Of a stretch of DNA of 64,000 nt, positions 52,251 through 60,910 are shown piece after piece. The DNA comes from CAYREE01 sp964423225 (GTDB lineage Archaea; Altiarchaeota; Altiarchaeia; IMC4; SCGC-AAA252-I15). Every line of letters starts with the position of its first letter. Position 1 is the stretch's first letter. A program made the position numbers and the translations under genes. The DNA is taken from contig CAYREE010000002.1 of assembly GCA_964423225.1 (NCBI GenBank), positions 12,067 through 76,066 on the forward strand, read 5' to 3'. The notes beneath the pieces are model-generated. The model saw only the letters and a program-made list of their open reading frames with translations, did not search any database and was not told the origin of the DNA.

Positions 52251-53207
52251 TTACTGTATTTTTATGTAATATCTGATAGCGTAAAATACTATCAGTGTGA
52301 TTGGCACTATTATGATAGCGTACTTCAGCCCGTATTTTTCTTTTCCCTTGTTTATAACTCCGATAAGCAGGCTTGCGATAAATGATGTGCCGACTATTAT
52401 TAATGTGGATACGTTCATGAGGAATTCTATGCTGAATGTTTCTGCCATGAATAAACCGATCCCCATATTATTCACATCTGATATATTGAAATTGCTTTTC
52501 AACTCATTCATCCTCTCTGTGAAGTGTATGGACACGTTCATCAATACTGGCATTCCAACGACTATGGTTAGTAGGATGAGTATAGTGTATGTCCTTGTGC
52601 TTGATATGAGTTGTCTTCTAAGCATCAGGTTCTCATTGATGTCTCTCGCGGTTTCTTCTAGTATCTTGGCTAAGTAGCCGCCGGATTCGATGCTTCTTAT
52701 GAATAGTTTTATTGATCTTTCAAGTACTGGAAGTCTTATATTCTGGTTTATCTCCATGAGTGCACTGGAAAAAGATTCTGTCCCCAAGGCTTTTGTAGTT
52801 GCTTTATCAAGCTCTTCTTTTAATACACCAAATTCCTCTCTTGCTGATATCTTCATTGCCTGATATGGGGTCATACCTGCCCTGACATTGGATGCCATTA
52901 GTTGTAGAACGCTTGGAAGCACTTCTTCAACGGCTTCCCCCCTCTTTTCGGCTATGAAAAATGGTATTGAGTATGCTCCAACCAGATAGACTATGAACAT
53001 CACGAATGCTAATACGTGAAATAGCAGTGGTTCTCCGTATCTTCCTATATACTCGGTGACAAGTGCTACTAATACAGAGTATAACAGGCTTTTACCCAAC
53101 CAGACTTCTGCCTCCACATTCATGCCTGCAAATTTGATCATGTCAGCCATATTCTCTACCATTGTTCTGGGGTAGAGCCTTGATAATGCTATGTAGAATC
53201 GTCTCAT
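52251..53207 (-). CDS. Type II/IV secretion membrane protein, TadC-like
   Basis: A 318-residue T2SF-domain (FlaJ/TadC/PilC-type) membrane platform protein. Cytoplasmic T2SF helices are visible as LQLMASNVRAGMTPYQAMK and IRSIESGGYLAKILEETARD, flanked by membrane segments at about 55-90 and at the C-terminus. The frame is open for 106 codons upstream, but that part overlaps the upstream gene and is Arg/Asn-rich noise. ATG 53207 lies 2 bp after that gene's stop. It would anchor the filament assembly ATPase. Confidence 0.88.
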   Translation of the reverse strand: MRRFYIALSRLYPRTMVENMADMIKFAGMNVEAEVWLGKSLLYSVLVALVTEYIGRYGEPLLFHVLAFVMFIVYLVGAYSIPFFIAEKRGEAVEEVLPSVLQLMASNVRAGMTPYQAMKISAREEFGVLKEELDKATTKALGTESFSSALMEINQNIRLPVLERSIKLFIRSIESGGYLAKILEETARDINENLMLRRQLISSTRTYTILILLTIVVGMPVLMNVSIHFTERMNELKSNFNISDVNNMGIGLFMAETFSIEFLMNVSTLIIVGTSFIASLLIGVINKGKEKYGLKYAIIIVPITLIVFYAIRYYIKIQ

Positions 53208-53209
53208 CG

Positions 53210-54094
53210 TTAAACGTATACTACCGGCCTCCTGCTTTTTATGAATTCCATTAGTGCTATTTGTACGAAAAAGCATACTGGGATCATTATGTAGAATATT
53301 TTTGGGCCTAGTTCGACTCCGAGGAATGGTCCTAGGACTATTATTAGTGTTGTTGCGATTGTTGGCATGACTACTGCGAAGAGCATGTATATTAGTACCA
53401 TTACATTGAGTTCTTGGGCATAGTTTCTGATCTTCATTTTTTGTTCCATTGTCAGGTCTTTTACGAGTTCTCTTAGTATGCCTTCTAGGCTTGATCCTGA
53501 TTTTAATGCGTTTATTATCTGCCATACGCTGTTTTTAAGGTGTTCGCTTCTTGTGTGTATGGCTAGTTCTTCTAGTGCGTCTTCTACTGGTACTCCAACA
53601 TTGGCTTTTTTCACGACTTTTGCTATCTCATGGGATATGCTGCCGTATCCTGAGTGGGCTACTTCTGTTAGGGCTGTGTATGCTGATGCTCCTGAACTGA
53701 CTTCTAATAGCATGTCTTTTAGTGCGAAAACAAGGTCTCTGTCGATTTGTTCTGCTTTTTTTCCGGCTAGGATTCCGGGGTATGATAATAGTACGAATAG
53801 GAATAATCCTAGGATCAGTGTGAATACCATTAGGGTCATGGAAATTACTTTTTGTTGTTCTGTGCCTACCGCTGTCATTAGCGTGTATATTAGTCCGCCA
53901 ACAAGTAGTGCGGTGAATAATGCGGATAGTATTGAGGCTCCTACATAGTCTTCAGCACCTACATCAAGGTCGGTTTCCATCAAGTCTATCCTAAGCTTAG
54001 GATATACTGCCATGAGCTTGTGCCATAGGTTATTCCATTTACTTGTTAACCGTATCCCCACTCTTAGGGGTATCAACATTAGTGGTACTTCCAT
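53210..54094 (-). CDS. Type II/IV secretion membrane protein, TadB-like
   Basis: A 294-residue T2SF-domain membrane protein, partner of the gene at 52251. Seen: two N-terminal membrane segments (about 50-105), the cytoplasmic T2SF helices MLLEVSSGASAYTALTEVA and WQIINALKSGSSLEGILREL, and two C-terminal membrane segments. Two separate T2SF proteins, rather than one with a duplicated domain, is the layout of Tad and of archaeal Epd-like pili. It begins 7 bp after the ATPase gene. Confidence 0.88.
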   Translation of the reverse strand: MEVPLMLIPLRVGIRLTSKWNNLWHKLMAVYPKLRIDLMETDLDVGAEDYVGASILSALFTALLVGGLIYTLMTAVGTEQQKVISMTLMVFTLILGLFLFVLLSYPGILAGKKAEQIDRDLVFALKDMLLEVSSGASAYTALTEVAHSGYGSISHEIAKVVKKANVGVPVEDALEELAIHTRSEHLKNSVWQIINALKSGSSLEGILRELVKDLTMEQKMKIRNYAQELNVMVLIYMLFAVVMPTIATTLIIVLGPFLGVELGPKIFYIMIPVCFFVQIALMEFIKSRRPVVYV

Positions 54095-54101
54095 CGGTAT
54101 T

Positions 54102-57100
54102 CTATTCCTTCTTTTTCTTTCCTAGACCCAACATGGACTTTATTGTCGGGCTCATCCTTTTTGCGAATAATTTGTTTAATGCTGAGTCTTTTTTCTCTTC
54201 TGGTTTTAATGGGATTTCAGTGTCTGAGACTGGTTTATCTTCTTTAGAGTCTTCGGCACTGGTTTTTTCCTCTTCTATCGCGTGTTCTAATATTTCCTCG
54301 GGTTTTATCGTGTCCTCGTCCGCTATTGCGAATGGAGAAGGCTGTAAATCAGGTTTTTTCTCTTCTTCTTGGATTGTTATCTGTGGATCTTCTGGTTCTT
54401 CTGGCATAGTATCAAACAATGATTTTGCTCTCGTTGACATGGGATCATCTTGAAATGGTTCTTCTTTCTCCTCGGGTATTTCAGGTTCTGGTTTTATTAT
54501 CTGGTCTGTTTGCTCTTCTACTTCATCTTGTCCTATCATTGCCTTCATTGTCGGACTCATTTTATCATCGAATATTTTGTCTAATTTTGTTTTGTCTTGT
54601 AGTTTTGTATCTTCTTCAACAGGCTCTTGGATTTCTTTTTTAGTTTCTTCTTGTATTGATTTTTCAGTTGTTGGTTCGGGTTTTTTCACTGGTTCTTTTT
54701 CCTGTTCACTTGAACCCATCATCGCCTTCATGGTTGGACTCATCTTTTCTGCGAATGGATCGTCAAATCGAGGGTCTTTCGGGCCATCGAAGACTTTTTT
54801 ATATGGTTCAACTTCTTCTTTTGATGTTTCTGGTTCTTGAGTCTCTGTGACCTCAAGTTTTTTGTCTGGAATCTCTTGGACTATCTGTGATTCTGGTTCT
54901 AATGCTTCTGGTCCGGTTTGTTCAGGAGTAGTTTGTGTTTCTTCTGTGATTGATGATCCTGGATCGATTTCTTCTGCTGCCAGGGGTTGTGGTTCGGTCA
55001 CATCTTGTGGGAGTAATTCGGGTTTTTGTTCTATATCTGCTGTTTGTTTATCTAGTTCCTCTATTTTTTCTTCTTCTAACGGTGTTTTTTCCTCGGTTTG
55101 TTGTGCTATTTTTGGAGGTTCAATAATTCGATGTTTCTTTGGGTCTCTTTCCTTGATTTCTTCGATGGTTATTTTACCTTCTATCACTTCCTTTAGTTGT
55201 TCCTTGTTCTTGTAGTATAATTCCATGACTTCGCCGACTTCTTCAAGACTTCGATTATTGTTTTCATACATCCAGATCAATGTCTTCTTCTTTTCCTCTA
55301 AGTCTTTTAGGATTTCCGGCCGACTCATTCCTGTATGTAGTGATAAATCCTCTAATACTCGGACGCTATCATTTACTTTTACGAACTCGTCAGTCCTTGT
55401 ATTGTATCTGAATAGATAATTTAGTTCGAATTCTTTGCCCTCGCTTCCAGGGCGTATCTCAGCTATCTCGAATACTTTTCGGGCACCTTTTTTCCGGTCC
55501 CTGTATACGACTATCATCAAGTGCAGTGCCTCTATCTCAGCGCTTGGTAATGCTATTGGGGGTTCTAAAAGCCTTCTTTTAAGATTATGGACCGTATCTG
55601 CGTGAATTGTACCATAGACACTGTGTCCTGTATGCATTGCCTCGAATAATACCTCGGCTTCACGCCGTCTTCTTATCTCTCCTAAGACTATCCTATCTGG
55701 CCTCATCCTTAGGGATGTCACTATCAGGTCGAGCATGCTTACTTCTCCCTTGCCTTCTGGATTAGCTTCTCTTGTCGTTAATGGGACCCAGTTCCATTTT
55801 AGGTAGCTTGGAAGATTGATTTCTCGAGTGTCTTCAATGGTTATGACTCTGTGTGTGGGTTGTATTAGTGAGCATAGGCAGTTTAACATGCTTGTTTTTC
55901 CTGATGCTGTTCCGCCTCCAACGATTACGTTTAGTTCGTATTGGAATGCTAGCCAGAGGAATGCGCCCATTTCTGGGGACATTGTGCAGATGTCTGGGCT
56001 TACGAAGTGTGCTATCGTCCATGGTTGTCTTGCGAATTTTCTGATAGTGATTGTGTTTCCAAAGTTTGATATCGGGAATAATGTCGCGTTTACCCTGTCT
56101 CCTGAGAGTAGGTGTGCGTCCATTATTGGATCCATGTTTGTTATATCTCTCTCGACTTTTCTACCTATCTGTGCAGCGTAATTGTATACCATCCGTTCAT
56201 CGTCTAGGTGTAGTGTGGTCTCGACCCATCCGAATCTTTTATGGTATGCTGTAAGGGGGATGTGGCTGGTATTGATGCATACTTCTTCAAGCCAATCATC
56301 AGTCATTAGTAGTTCCATGTCTCCGAGACCGTACATTGAATGGGTCATCATTCCGGCAAGCATGTTCAAGTCGTCTTCATCTAATCTGATTTCTGAGTCT
56401 ATGAGGTCTTTTGCTTCGGTGAAGAACGTTTCTTTTAACTCCCTCATCTTTTTTGTATCGGACATGTCTCCTACCCCAACTTCTATCTTTCCGCTTAACG
56501 CGTCTCTGAGCGATGTAATTAGGCTTCTTGTTCCAACTCCTATTATGGGCAGTGTCACCTCGTATATTGGTTTTGCCTTCTGGTCGCTTGCTATGATCTT
56601 GACGTGTGCTACGACCTTGTCTGCAACGATCTTATAGCTGTCGAGGGTTTTACCCGTTATGTTAGTATCTGGGTCGTCTAGGGATACGGGTTTTGCAAGT
56701 GTCATCATAGGTTCTTTTAATAAATTGGATGGGTAGTCGAGTTTGAGTATATCTAGTGTTCTCGCCCATTTTTCGATCTTTTTAGGCTCTGTATTAGAAA
56801 CGATCGCTGCGTCTGCGAGAGAGAGGTATTTACTCCTTGATAATGCTTCGATTAGGTAGTCTACTTGGGTGAATATTATCCTTTTTTCTCTGCTTTTTTC
56901 CGATATCTTCTCCTTTATTCTTTGACGCAGTATCCTTGGCTTGTTCCCTATTATGACTCCTTTTTTATTGATTTTTAGAAGTTCTTCTCTTTCGAGGATA
57001 TGAGACCATTCTTCTATTTGTGTTGAAGTAGTCTCGAGTTTTTCAGCCGCCTCAAACACACTGATGCTTCCTTCTTGTTCCATTAGTTCAAGGAGATTTT

Positions 57101-57362
57101 CCTTGTTTATACCAAACAAGCATCTTGATATGAGTTTATCTGTTGCAGAAATCTTTGGTGGACGAAGGAATCTCTTCACAACTTTTATCTGTCCTTGGTC
57201 TTCCAGTTTTTTAATGGTTTTTTTAAAATCTCTTTTACTTGCTTTAAATCTTTTTGCAGTCCTTTTAGCTTTGACAGTCCCCCTTGCCCTGATATGTCGG
57301 ATCAGGGCCTGTGATAGTATGCCCCTTTCTCTTATCAACCCTGCTTTGTCCTTCAAGCCCAT
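54102..57362 (-). CDS. Filament assembly ATPase (FlaI/TadA/VirB11-like) with long acidic motif-bearing tail
   Basis: A 1086-residue protein that would power pilus assembly. Residues about 1-220 are basic, winged-helix-like. The ATPase domain is about 320-740: Walker A GGGTASGKT (482-490), Asp box region TIEDTREINLP, Walker B RIVLGEIRRR and His box HTGHSVYGTIHADT. Residues about 750-1086 form a Glu/Pro/Lys-rich, probably disordered tail, unusual for the family. The tail holds three near-identical motifs: KMSPTMKAMMG (873), KMSPTMKAMIG (934) and RMSPTIKSMLG (1069). Normal family members end near 550-700 residues. It follows a 68-aa gene by 1 bp. Confidence 0.92.
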   Translation of the reverse strand: MGLKDKAGLIRERGILSQALIRHIRARGTVKAKRTAKRFKASKRDFKKTIKKLEDQGQIKVVKRFLRPPKISATDKLISRCLFGINKENLLELMEQEGSISVFEAAEKLETTSTQIEEWSHILEREELLKINKKGVIIGNKPRILRQRIKEKISEKSREKRIIFTQVDYLIEALSRSKYLSLADAAIVSNTEPKKIEKWARTLDILKLDYPSNLLKEPMMTLAKPVSLDDPDTNITGKTLDSYKIVADKVVAHVKIIASDQKAKPIYEVTLPIIGVGTRSLITSLRDALSGKIEVGVGDMSDTKKMRELKETFFTEAKDLIDSEIRLDEDDLNMLAGMMTHSMYGLGDMELLMTDDWLEEVCINTSHIPLTAYHKRFGWVETTLHLDDERMVYNYAAQIGRKVERDITNMDPIMDAHLLSGDRVNATLFPISNFGNTITIRKFARQPWTIAHFVSPDICTMSPEMGAFLWLAFQYELNVIVGGGTASGKTSMLNCLCSLIQPTHRVITIEDTREINLPSYLKWNWVPLTTREANPEGKGEVSMLDLIVTSLRMRPDRIVLGEIRRRREAEVLFEAMHTGHSVYGTIHADTVHNLKRRLLEPPIALPSAEIEALHLMIVVYRDRKKGARKVFEIAEIRPGSEGKEFELNYLFRYNTRTDEFVKVNDSVRVLEDLSLHTGMSRPEILKDLEEKKKTLIWMYENNNRSLEEVGEVMELYYKNKEQLKEVIEGKITIEEIKERDPKKHRIIEPPKIAQQTEEKTPLEEEKIEELDKQTADIEQKPELLPQDVTEPQPLAAEEIDPGSSITEETQTTPEQTGPEALEPESQIVQEIPDKKLEVTETQEPETSKEEVEPYKKVFDGPKDPRFDDPFAEKMSPTMKAMMGSSEQEKEPVKKPEPTTEKSIQEETKKEIQEPVEEDTKLQDKTKLDKIFDDKMSPTMKAMIGQDEVEEQTDQIIKPEPEIPEEKEEPFQDDPMSTRAKSLFDTMPEEPEDPQITIQEEEKKPDLQPSPFAIADEDTIKPEEILEHAIEEEKTSAEDSKEDKPVSDTEIPLKPEEKKDSALNKLFAKRMSPTIKSMLGLGKKKKE

Positions 57363-57363
57363 T

Positions 57364-57570
57364 TTACTTGATCTTATATGATTTTAATAATTTCACATAT
57401 AGATTGTAGTCCTTCGATTTTGCGAATTTTTCAATATCCTCATCGTCTAGTTTCCCTAGTAAGTTGTCAAGGACTTTTAAAATTCTCCTAACCTCCCCTT
57501 TGCTAAGTGTTTCTCCGGTACTTTCCCTCGGAATCAATGCGTCGAGTCCTTTTACCTTTTCTTCGACCAT
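57364..57570 (-). CDS. Small helical protein between ParA-like and assembly ATPase genes
   Basis: A 68-residue soluble protein with helical character (EVRRILKVLDNLLGKLDDED, IEKFAKSKDYNLYVKLLKSY). It has no membrane segment or Cys. Its start abuts the ParA-like stop without a gap, and it ends 1 bp before the ATPase start, so all three are one transcription unit. It may be a small partner of the ParA-like protein; not recognised. Confidence 0.6.
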   Translation of the reverse strand: MVEEKVKGLDALIPRESTGETLSKGEVRRILKVLDNLLGKLDDEDIEKFAKSKDYNLYVKLLKSYKIK

Positions 57571-58527
57571 TTATATCAACTTATCTGCTATCTTCATGTA
57601 TGCTGTACTAGCCTGAGCGTCTGGGTAAAGATCTATTATTGGTTTACCTTGTGCAGATGCTTCACTCACCTTAATATCTCTGTCTATCATGATGTCAAAT
57701 ACTGTTTCTTTTAGATAGTTCTTTACCTCAGCCATTATCTTGTTTGAAAACTCTGAGTTGGGTTCATGCATTGTTAGTATTGCCCCATCGATATGTAGTC
57801 CTGGATTAAGTCTGTCTCTCACAAGTTCGATAACCTTCATGAATGTTGTGAGGCTTTCAACAGCGAATTGGTCTGACTGGACTGGTATTAGGACAGAATC
57901 AGCTGCTGTAAGAGCATTGATTGTAAGTAGGCTAAGTGATGGTGGGCAATCAATTATTATAAAATCATATTTTTCTCTTAAGGGCGTTAACACATCGTTT
58001 AAACGATTTTCCCTCCCTTTTAAACCCATTAATTCCACTTCCATTCCGACAAGATTTACTTCAGATGGAACGAAATCAAAGTCGAAGTCTGTTGTTACAA
58101 TGCTTTCTTCGATCGGGGCTGTTAATGAGAGTATGTCATATGTATTGCATTTCACTTCTTCTGTATGTCCTAGTAGGCTTGATGCATTGGCTTGTGGATC
58201 AAGGTCAACAAGAAGAACTTTTTTATCCAGTTTTGCCAGGCAGGATGATATATTAATTGAAGTAGTTGTCTTTCCCACTCCGCCCTTATGGTTGGAGACA
58301 CTGATTATCTTGCAGTTGCCTGGTTTTTCAGGAAGCTTACCTGTTTTTGATATACGATAGTCTACAAAAAGTGGTTTTCTAACCTTTAAGTATCCTTCTT
58401 TCTGGAGTTCTTTACAGTGTTTTATCAGTGTTTTCTTGTCTAATTCAAGTTCTTTTACGAGGATGTGAGCTTTAACTTCTCCAGTGTTCGGAATCTCCCT
58501 GAGGATCATTAATTGTAATGGGTCCAC
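57571..58527 (-). CDS. ParA/Soj-type ATPase with N-terminal winged helix
   Basis: A 318-residue fusion. Residues 1-65 are a winged-helix DNA-binding domain (MILREIPNTGEVKAHILVK, then KKTLIKHCKELQKEGYLKV). Residues 72-318 are a ParA/Soj ATPase with deviant Walker A KGGVGKTT (81-88), LLVDLDPQANASSLLG and the switch IIIDCPPSLSLL. No ParB-like gene is seen. In the bacterial Tad system a ParA-like protein (TadZ) positions the secretion apparatus; its place before the assembly ATPase suggests a similar role. Start GTG 58527 is used; ATG 58509 is an alternative. A 14 bp palindrome overlaps the start. Confidence 0.85.
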   Translation of the reverse strand: MDPLQLMILREIPNTGEVKAHILVKELELDKKTLIKHCKELQKEGYLKVRKPLFVDYRISKTGKLPEKPGNCKIISVSNHKGGVGKTTTSINISSCLAKLDKKVLLVDLDPQANASSLLGHTEEVKCNTYDILSLTAPIEESIVTTDFDFDFVPSEVNLVGMEVELMGLKGRENRLNDVLTPLREKYDFIIIDCPPSLSLLTINALTAADSVLIPVQSDQFAVESLTTFMKVIELVRDRLNPGLHIDGAILTMHEPNSEFSNKIMAEVKNYLKETVFDIMIDRDIKVSEASAQGKPIIDLYPDAQASTAYMKIADKLI

Positions 58528-58539
58528 TTTTTAAAAAGT
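58526..58539. promoter_or_regulatory. 14 bp palindrome at the ParA-like start codon
   Basis: ACTTTTTAAAAAGT is a perfect palindrome overlapping the GTG start of the wHTH-ParA gene. It could be the gene's own operator, bound by its winged-helix domain, or an AT-rich promoter element. An additional TATA-like TTATATAA lies about 40 bp upstream (58566-58575). Confidence 0.45.
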
Positions 58540-58587
58540 TACTATTATACTAATTACTCCTAAGAGTTTATATAATATAATTTTTTT

Positions 58588-59562
58588 TTATTGGCAGCAG
58601 CAGGTATCGGCCTGCGGCCCGCCCTTACAATATACATCTCCCTCAGTTTCGTGTGTGCCACCCCCTGGGCAAACACTGTTTTGCTTACAACTACCCCCAG
58701 CATAGCCTTTTATTCCACAGACTTTTTCACATTCTCCTAAATCTATTTGTGGTGTTAGCCATATAGCATCTTTTCTATATATATTATCCTTGAATTCCAC
58801 GCTAATATTGCTTCTAATACCTACGATTGGGATGTCTTCCATGATAATTCTTGTTTCAACCTCTCCTATTGTATTTCCCTGTTTGGATAGGACAATTGAG
58901 TAGTCATGGTTACTTCCATCTATACTGTTTCTGCCCACGTTGATAAAAACCTTTCCAGTCGTGAAATTCAATGTCAATTGAGAGTTACCTGAAGGATTGA
59001 CGAAGTATGTGTCTTCAAAACCCATATTAGAGAACGAGCCATTCAATAGGATGCGCTTACTGCCTCCCTGTGTCTCATCCACGACATTTACTAGGTTCAT
59101 ATCATAGTCGAAATATAGTTCATATGCATAGATTTCAGAATCCCCGGTCTTATTATATATTCTGATATAATCCTTGTTGTATGAGTTATAACCATATATC
59201 AATGGTGTTGGTTCTAGTGTAAATTCAGGATTATTCAGGCCAGATAATATTATTTCTGAATACACCCTGCTAGAATACTGGTTCTCAATGAAGTTCTTAT
59301 ATTCATTTAACTGGGTTATTCCCCCAGCCAGCGGAAACCCATCTTTTACTGAGACTACAGTACGTCCTGAATCATAATACACCCTTGCATTTATCCCTAG
59401 TATATCTTCAAGATCAGTTGCAATGTCGGCAAATACTGTCCTAGTCTTCTCTGAGTATATATCCTCCTTCACTCCGACTTTGACATAATATGTTGCCAGT
59501 GAAAAAACACTTAATACTAGCATTAGACAAAGAATTGAGAAGAGCAGGCCTCTATTATTCAT
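58588..59562 (-). CDS. Pilin-like/exported protein with cysteine-rich tail
   Basis: A 324-residue protein. It starts with a short charged segment and a hydrophobic helix (MNNRGLLFSILCLMLVLSV), as in minor pilin-like subunits. The middle is beta-rich, and the last 45 residues hold eight Cys (CEKVCGIKG, GSCKQNSVCPGGG, DVYCKGGPQADTCCCQ) in a knottin-like spacing. A GTG three codons earlier was rejected; ATG 59562 gives the ATGA overlap with the upstream gene. It is translationally coupled to that pilin-like gene. The tail domain is not recognised. Confidence 0.7.
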   Translation of the reverse strand: MNNRGLLFSILCLMLVLSVFSLATYYVKVGVKEDIYSEKTRTVFADIATDLEDILGINARVYYDSGRTVVSVKDGFPLAGGITQLNEYKNFIENQYSSRVYSEIILSGLNNPEFTLEPTPLIYGYNSYNKDYIRIYNKTGDSEIYAYELYFDYDMNLVNVVDETQGGSKRILLNGSFSNMGFEDTYFVNPSGNSQLTLNFTTGKVFINVGRNSIDGSNHDYSIVLSKQGNTIGEVETRIIMEDIPIVGIRSNISVEFKDNIYRKDAIWLTPQIDLGECEKVCGIKGYAGGSCKQNSVCPGGGTHETEGDVYCKGGPQADTCCCQ

Positions 59563-59939
59563 CTTAACCACACTCTTGCCTCTGATATATATCTTTCACT
59601 GTCTTTTATGAATGAGCGTCTTGATATAGCGTATTCGCCCTCCTCACATCCACTGTCTTCAATAAATATTACAATGTCGTTTGAGTCTATGATCTTGATT
59701 TCAAGACATATCTTTTGTGGTAGCGTTGCTTTTAGCTCATAGAGTTTCGTTGTATCGCCGACAGTAAGCCGTTCAAGCCCTGCATTCTCGTCTAATATTG
59801 CTAGTAAGTCGGTGGATAACTGATAAACATATTCTCTGCTAGGGTATTTTGGAGCGGAAAAAAGGAATATGCTCGCACTTATTATTACTGTTGCCATTGC
59901 CAGGGCTACTAACGCATCCAAAGTGAATATTCCTGTCAT
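59559..59939 (-). CDS. Minor pilin-like protein
   Basis: A 126-residue protein with a pilin-like N-terminus (MTGIFTLDALVALAMATVII), in which the Asp in the hydrophobic helix replaces the usual Glu5. The head is small, with two Cys (CLEIKIIDSND, SGCEEGEY), a possible disulfide. It is part of the run of small pilin-like genes and overlaps the next gene by 4 bp. Probably a minor subunit or a fibre tip/base component. Confidence 0.7.
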   Translation of the reverse strand: MTGIFTLDALVALAMATVIISASIFLFSAPKYPSREYVYQLSTDLLAILDENAGLERLTVGDTTKLYELKATLPQKICLEIKIIDSNDIVIFIEDSGCEEGEYAISRRSFIKDSERYISEARVWLR

Positions 59940-59950
59940 ATCATTTCTCC

Positions 59951-60472
59951 TTAAGTTGTCATAAATGAGTCTTCTGGAAAGTATACTCTAACTCCTACCT
60001 CGACTATAGTATCGTTTAATAATCCATATCTGTTCATGATGACCATTGGCCTGTTTGTTGGTTCTCCGATCTCGTATAATACGGGTAGTGATGAGTTTTG
60101 TATGTCTGTCACGGTTATATGAACATCCTCTTTAGTGAGTCCGAGAATCTTTGTAAGGTTTTCATATGTTATTTCCCCTGCCTTCTCAAGCTTTGATGCG
60201 TCTAGTATGTTATCCCTTTTTGCAAATCCTATCGTGCTAACATATCTTGCATCTATACTGTCTAGTGTCTGCCATTCCGCAGGCATTCCCGGTGTTTTGA
60301 TGAGTAGTTCAGAGACTTCTAGGGCTTTTCTGTCGAGTGATCTTTTGTCATTGAATTTGAATATCTTTGTTAGGCCTAGCGTCCATACTTCCATTGTTGT
60401 AAGTAGTATGAGTAGTACTAGTGTGAATGCGACTGTCAGGTCTATGGTGGATATCTGGCCTTTTTTAGACAT
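59951..60472 (-). CDS. Minor pilin-like protein with class III signal
   Basis: A 173-residue protein. MSKKGQISTIDLTVAF carries the KKGQIST signal found in archaeal pilins, with cleavage expected after Gly5, followed by a hydrophobic helix (FTLVLLILLTTMEVWTLG). Asp replaces the Glu of the major pilins. The head is mixed and Cys-free. It is co-transcribed with 60465-60875, whose last 8 bp overlap its start. Confidence 0.75.
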   Translation of the reverse strand: MSKKGQISTIDLTVAFTLVLLILLTTMEVWTLGLTKIFKFNDKRSLDRKALEVSELLIKTPGMPAEWQTLDSIDARYVSTIGFAKRDNILDASKLEKAGEITYENLTKILGLTKEDVHITVTDIQNSSLPVLYEIGEPTNRPMVIMNRYGLLNDTIVEVGVRVYFPEDSFMTT

Positions 60473-60875
60473 TTTCCACCCATAACTTGTTTTCTTTGAA
60501 TGTGATTATGACTTTTCCGGGGTTCACGTCTATATAGCTTCCTCCCTCGATTTGTGCTGGTAGGATCCCTGTGGCTTGTATCTTCTGGGTACCGCTATAT
60601 GCTAGGTAAATGGATTTGGGATAGACTCTTAGTGTGAATGATCGCCCTCCTTCAAATGACTCGGGTATATAGATCGTCCTGTTTGATCCTTCTCCTGCTA
60701 GATATACTGAGTTTATTGCTATTGCAAGGTTTTCTATGAGTACTTTAGAATCTACTCTGTTGACTACTTCTGTCCGCATCCTTTCTTGGGCTGTTATAGT
60801 ATTTATCAATAGGATGAATAGTGATAGCGCGACTCCGATAGCAATCAAAAAGTCTATCGCAACCTGTGACTTCAT
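60465..60875 (-). CDS. Minor pilin-like protein
   Basis: A 136-residue protein with MKSQVAIDFLIAIGVAL, a short-leader class III-type N-terminus with an Asp in the helix, and a beta-rich head (TGILPAQIEGGSYIDVNPGK). Together with its two downstream neighbours it forms a set of three small pilin-like genes with overlapping ends, a typical minor-pilin group. Confidence 0.72.
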   Translation of the reverse strand: MKSQVAIDFLIAIGVALSLFILLINTITAQERMRTEVVNRVDSKVLIENLAIAINSVYLAGEGSNRTIYIPESFEGGRSFTLRVYPKSIYLAYSGTQKIQATGILPAQIEGGSYIDVNPGKVIITFKENKLWVENV

Positions 60876-60910
60876 ATGTTAAATATACTCGGCTATATAT
60901 AGAAATATGA

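Noticed and set aside
52251..53525. Arg/Asn-rich extension of the TadC-like protein beyond ATG 53207
   Set aside because: It overlaps the TadB-like gene in another frame and has no conserved character.
54102..54850. Plus-strand Ser/Phe-rich open frames opposite the ATPase tail
   Set aside because: They are the mirror image of Glu/Pro/Lys-rich codons and have no independent start signal.
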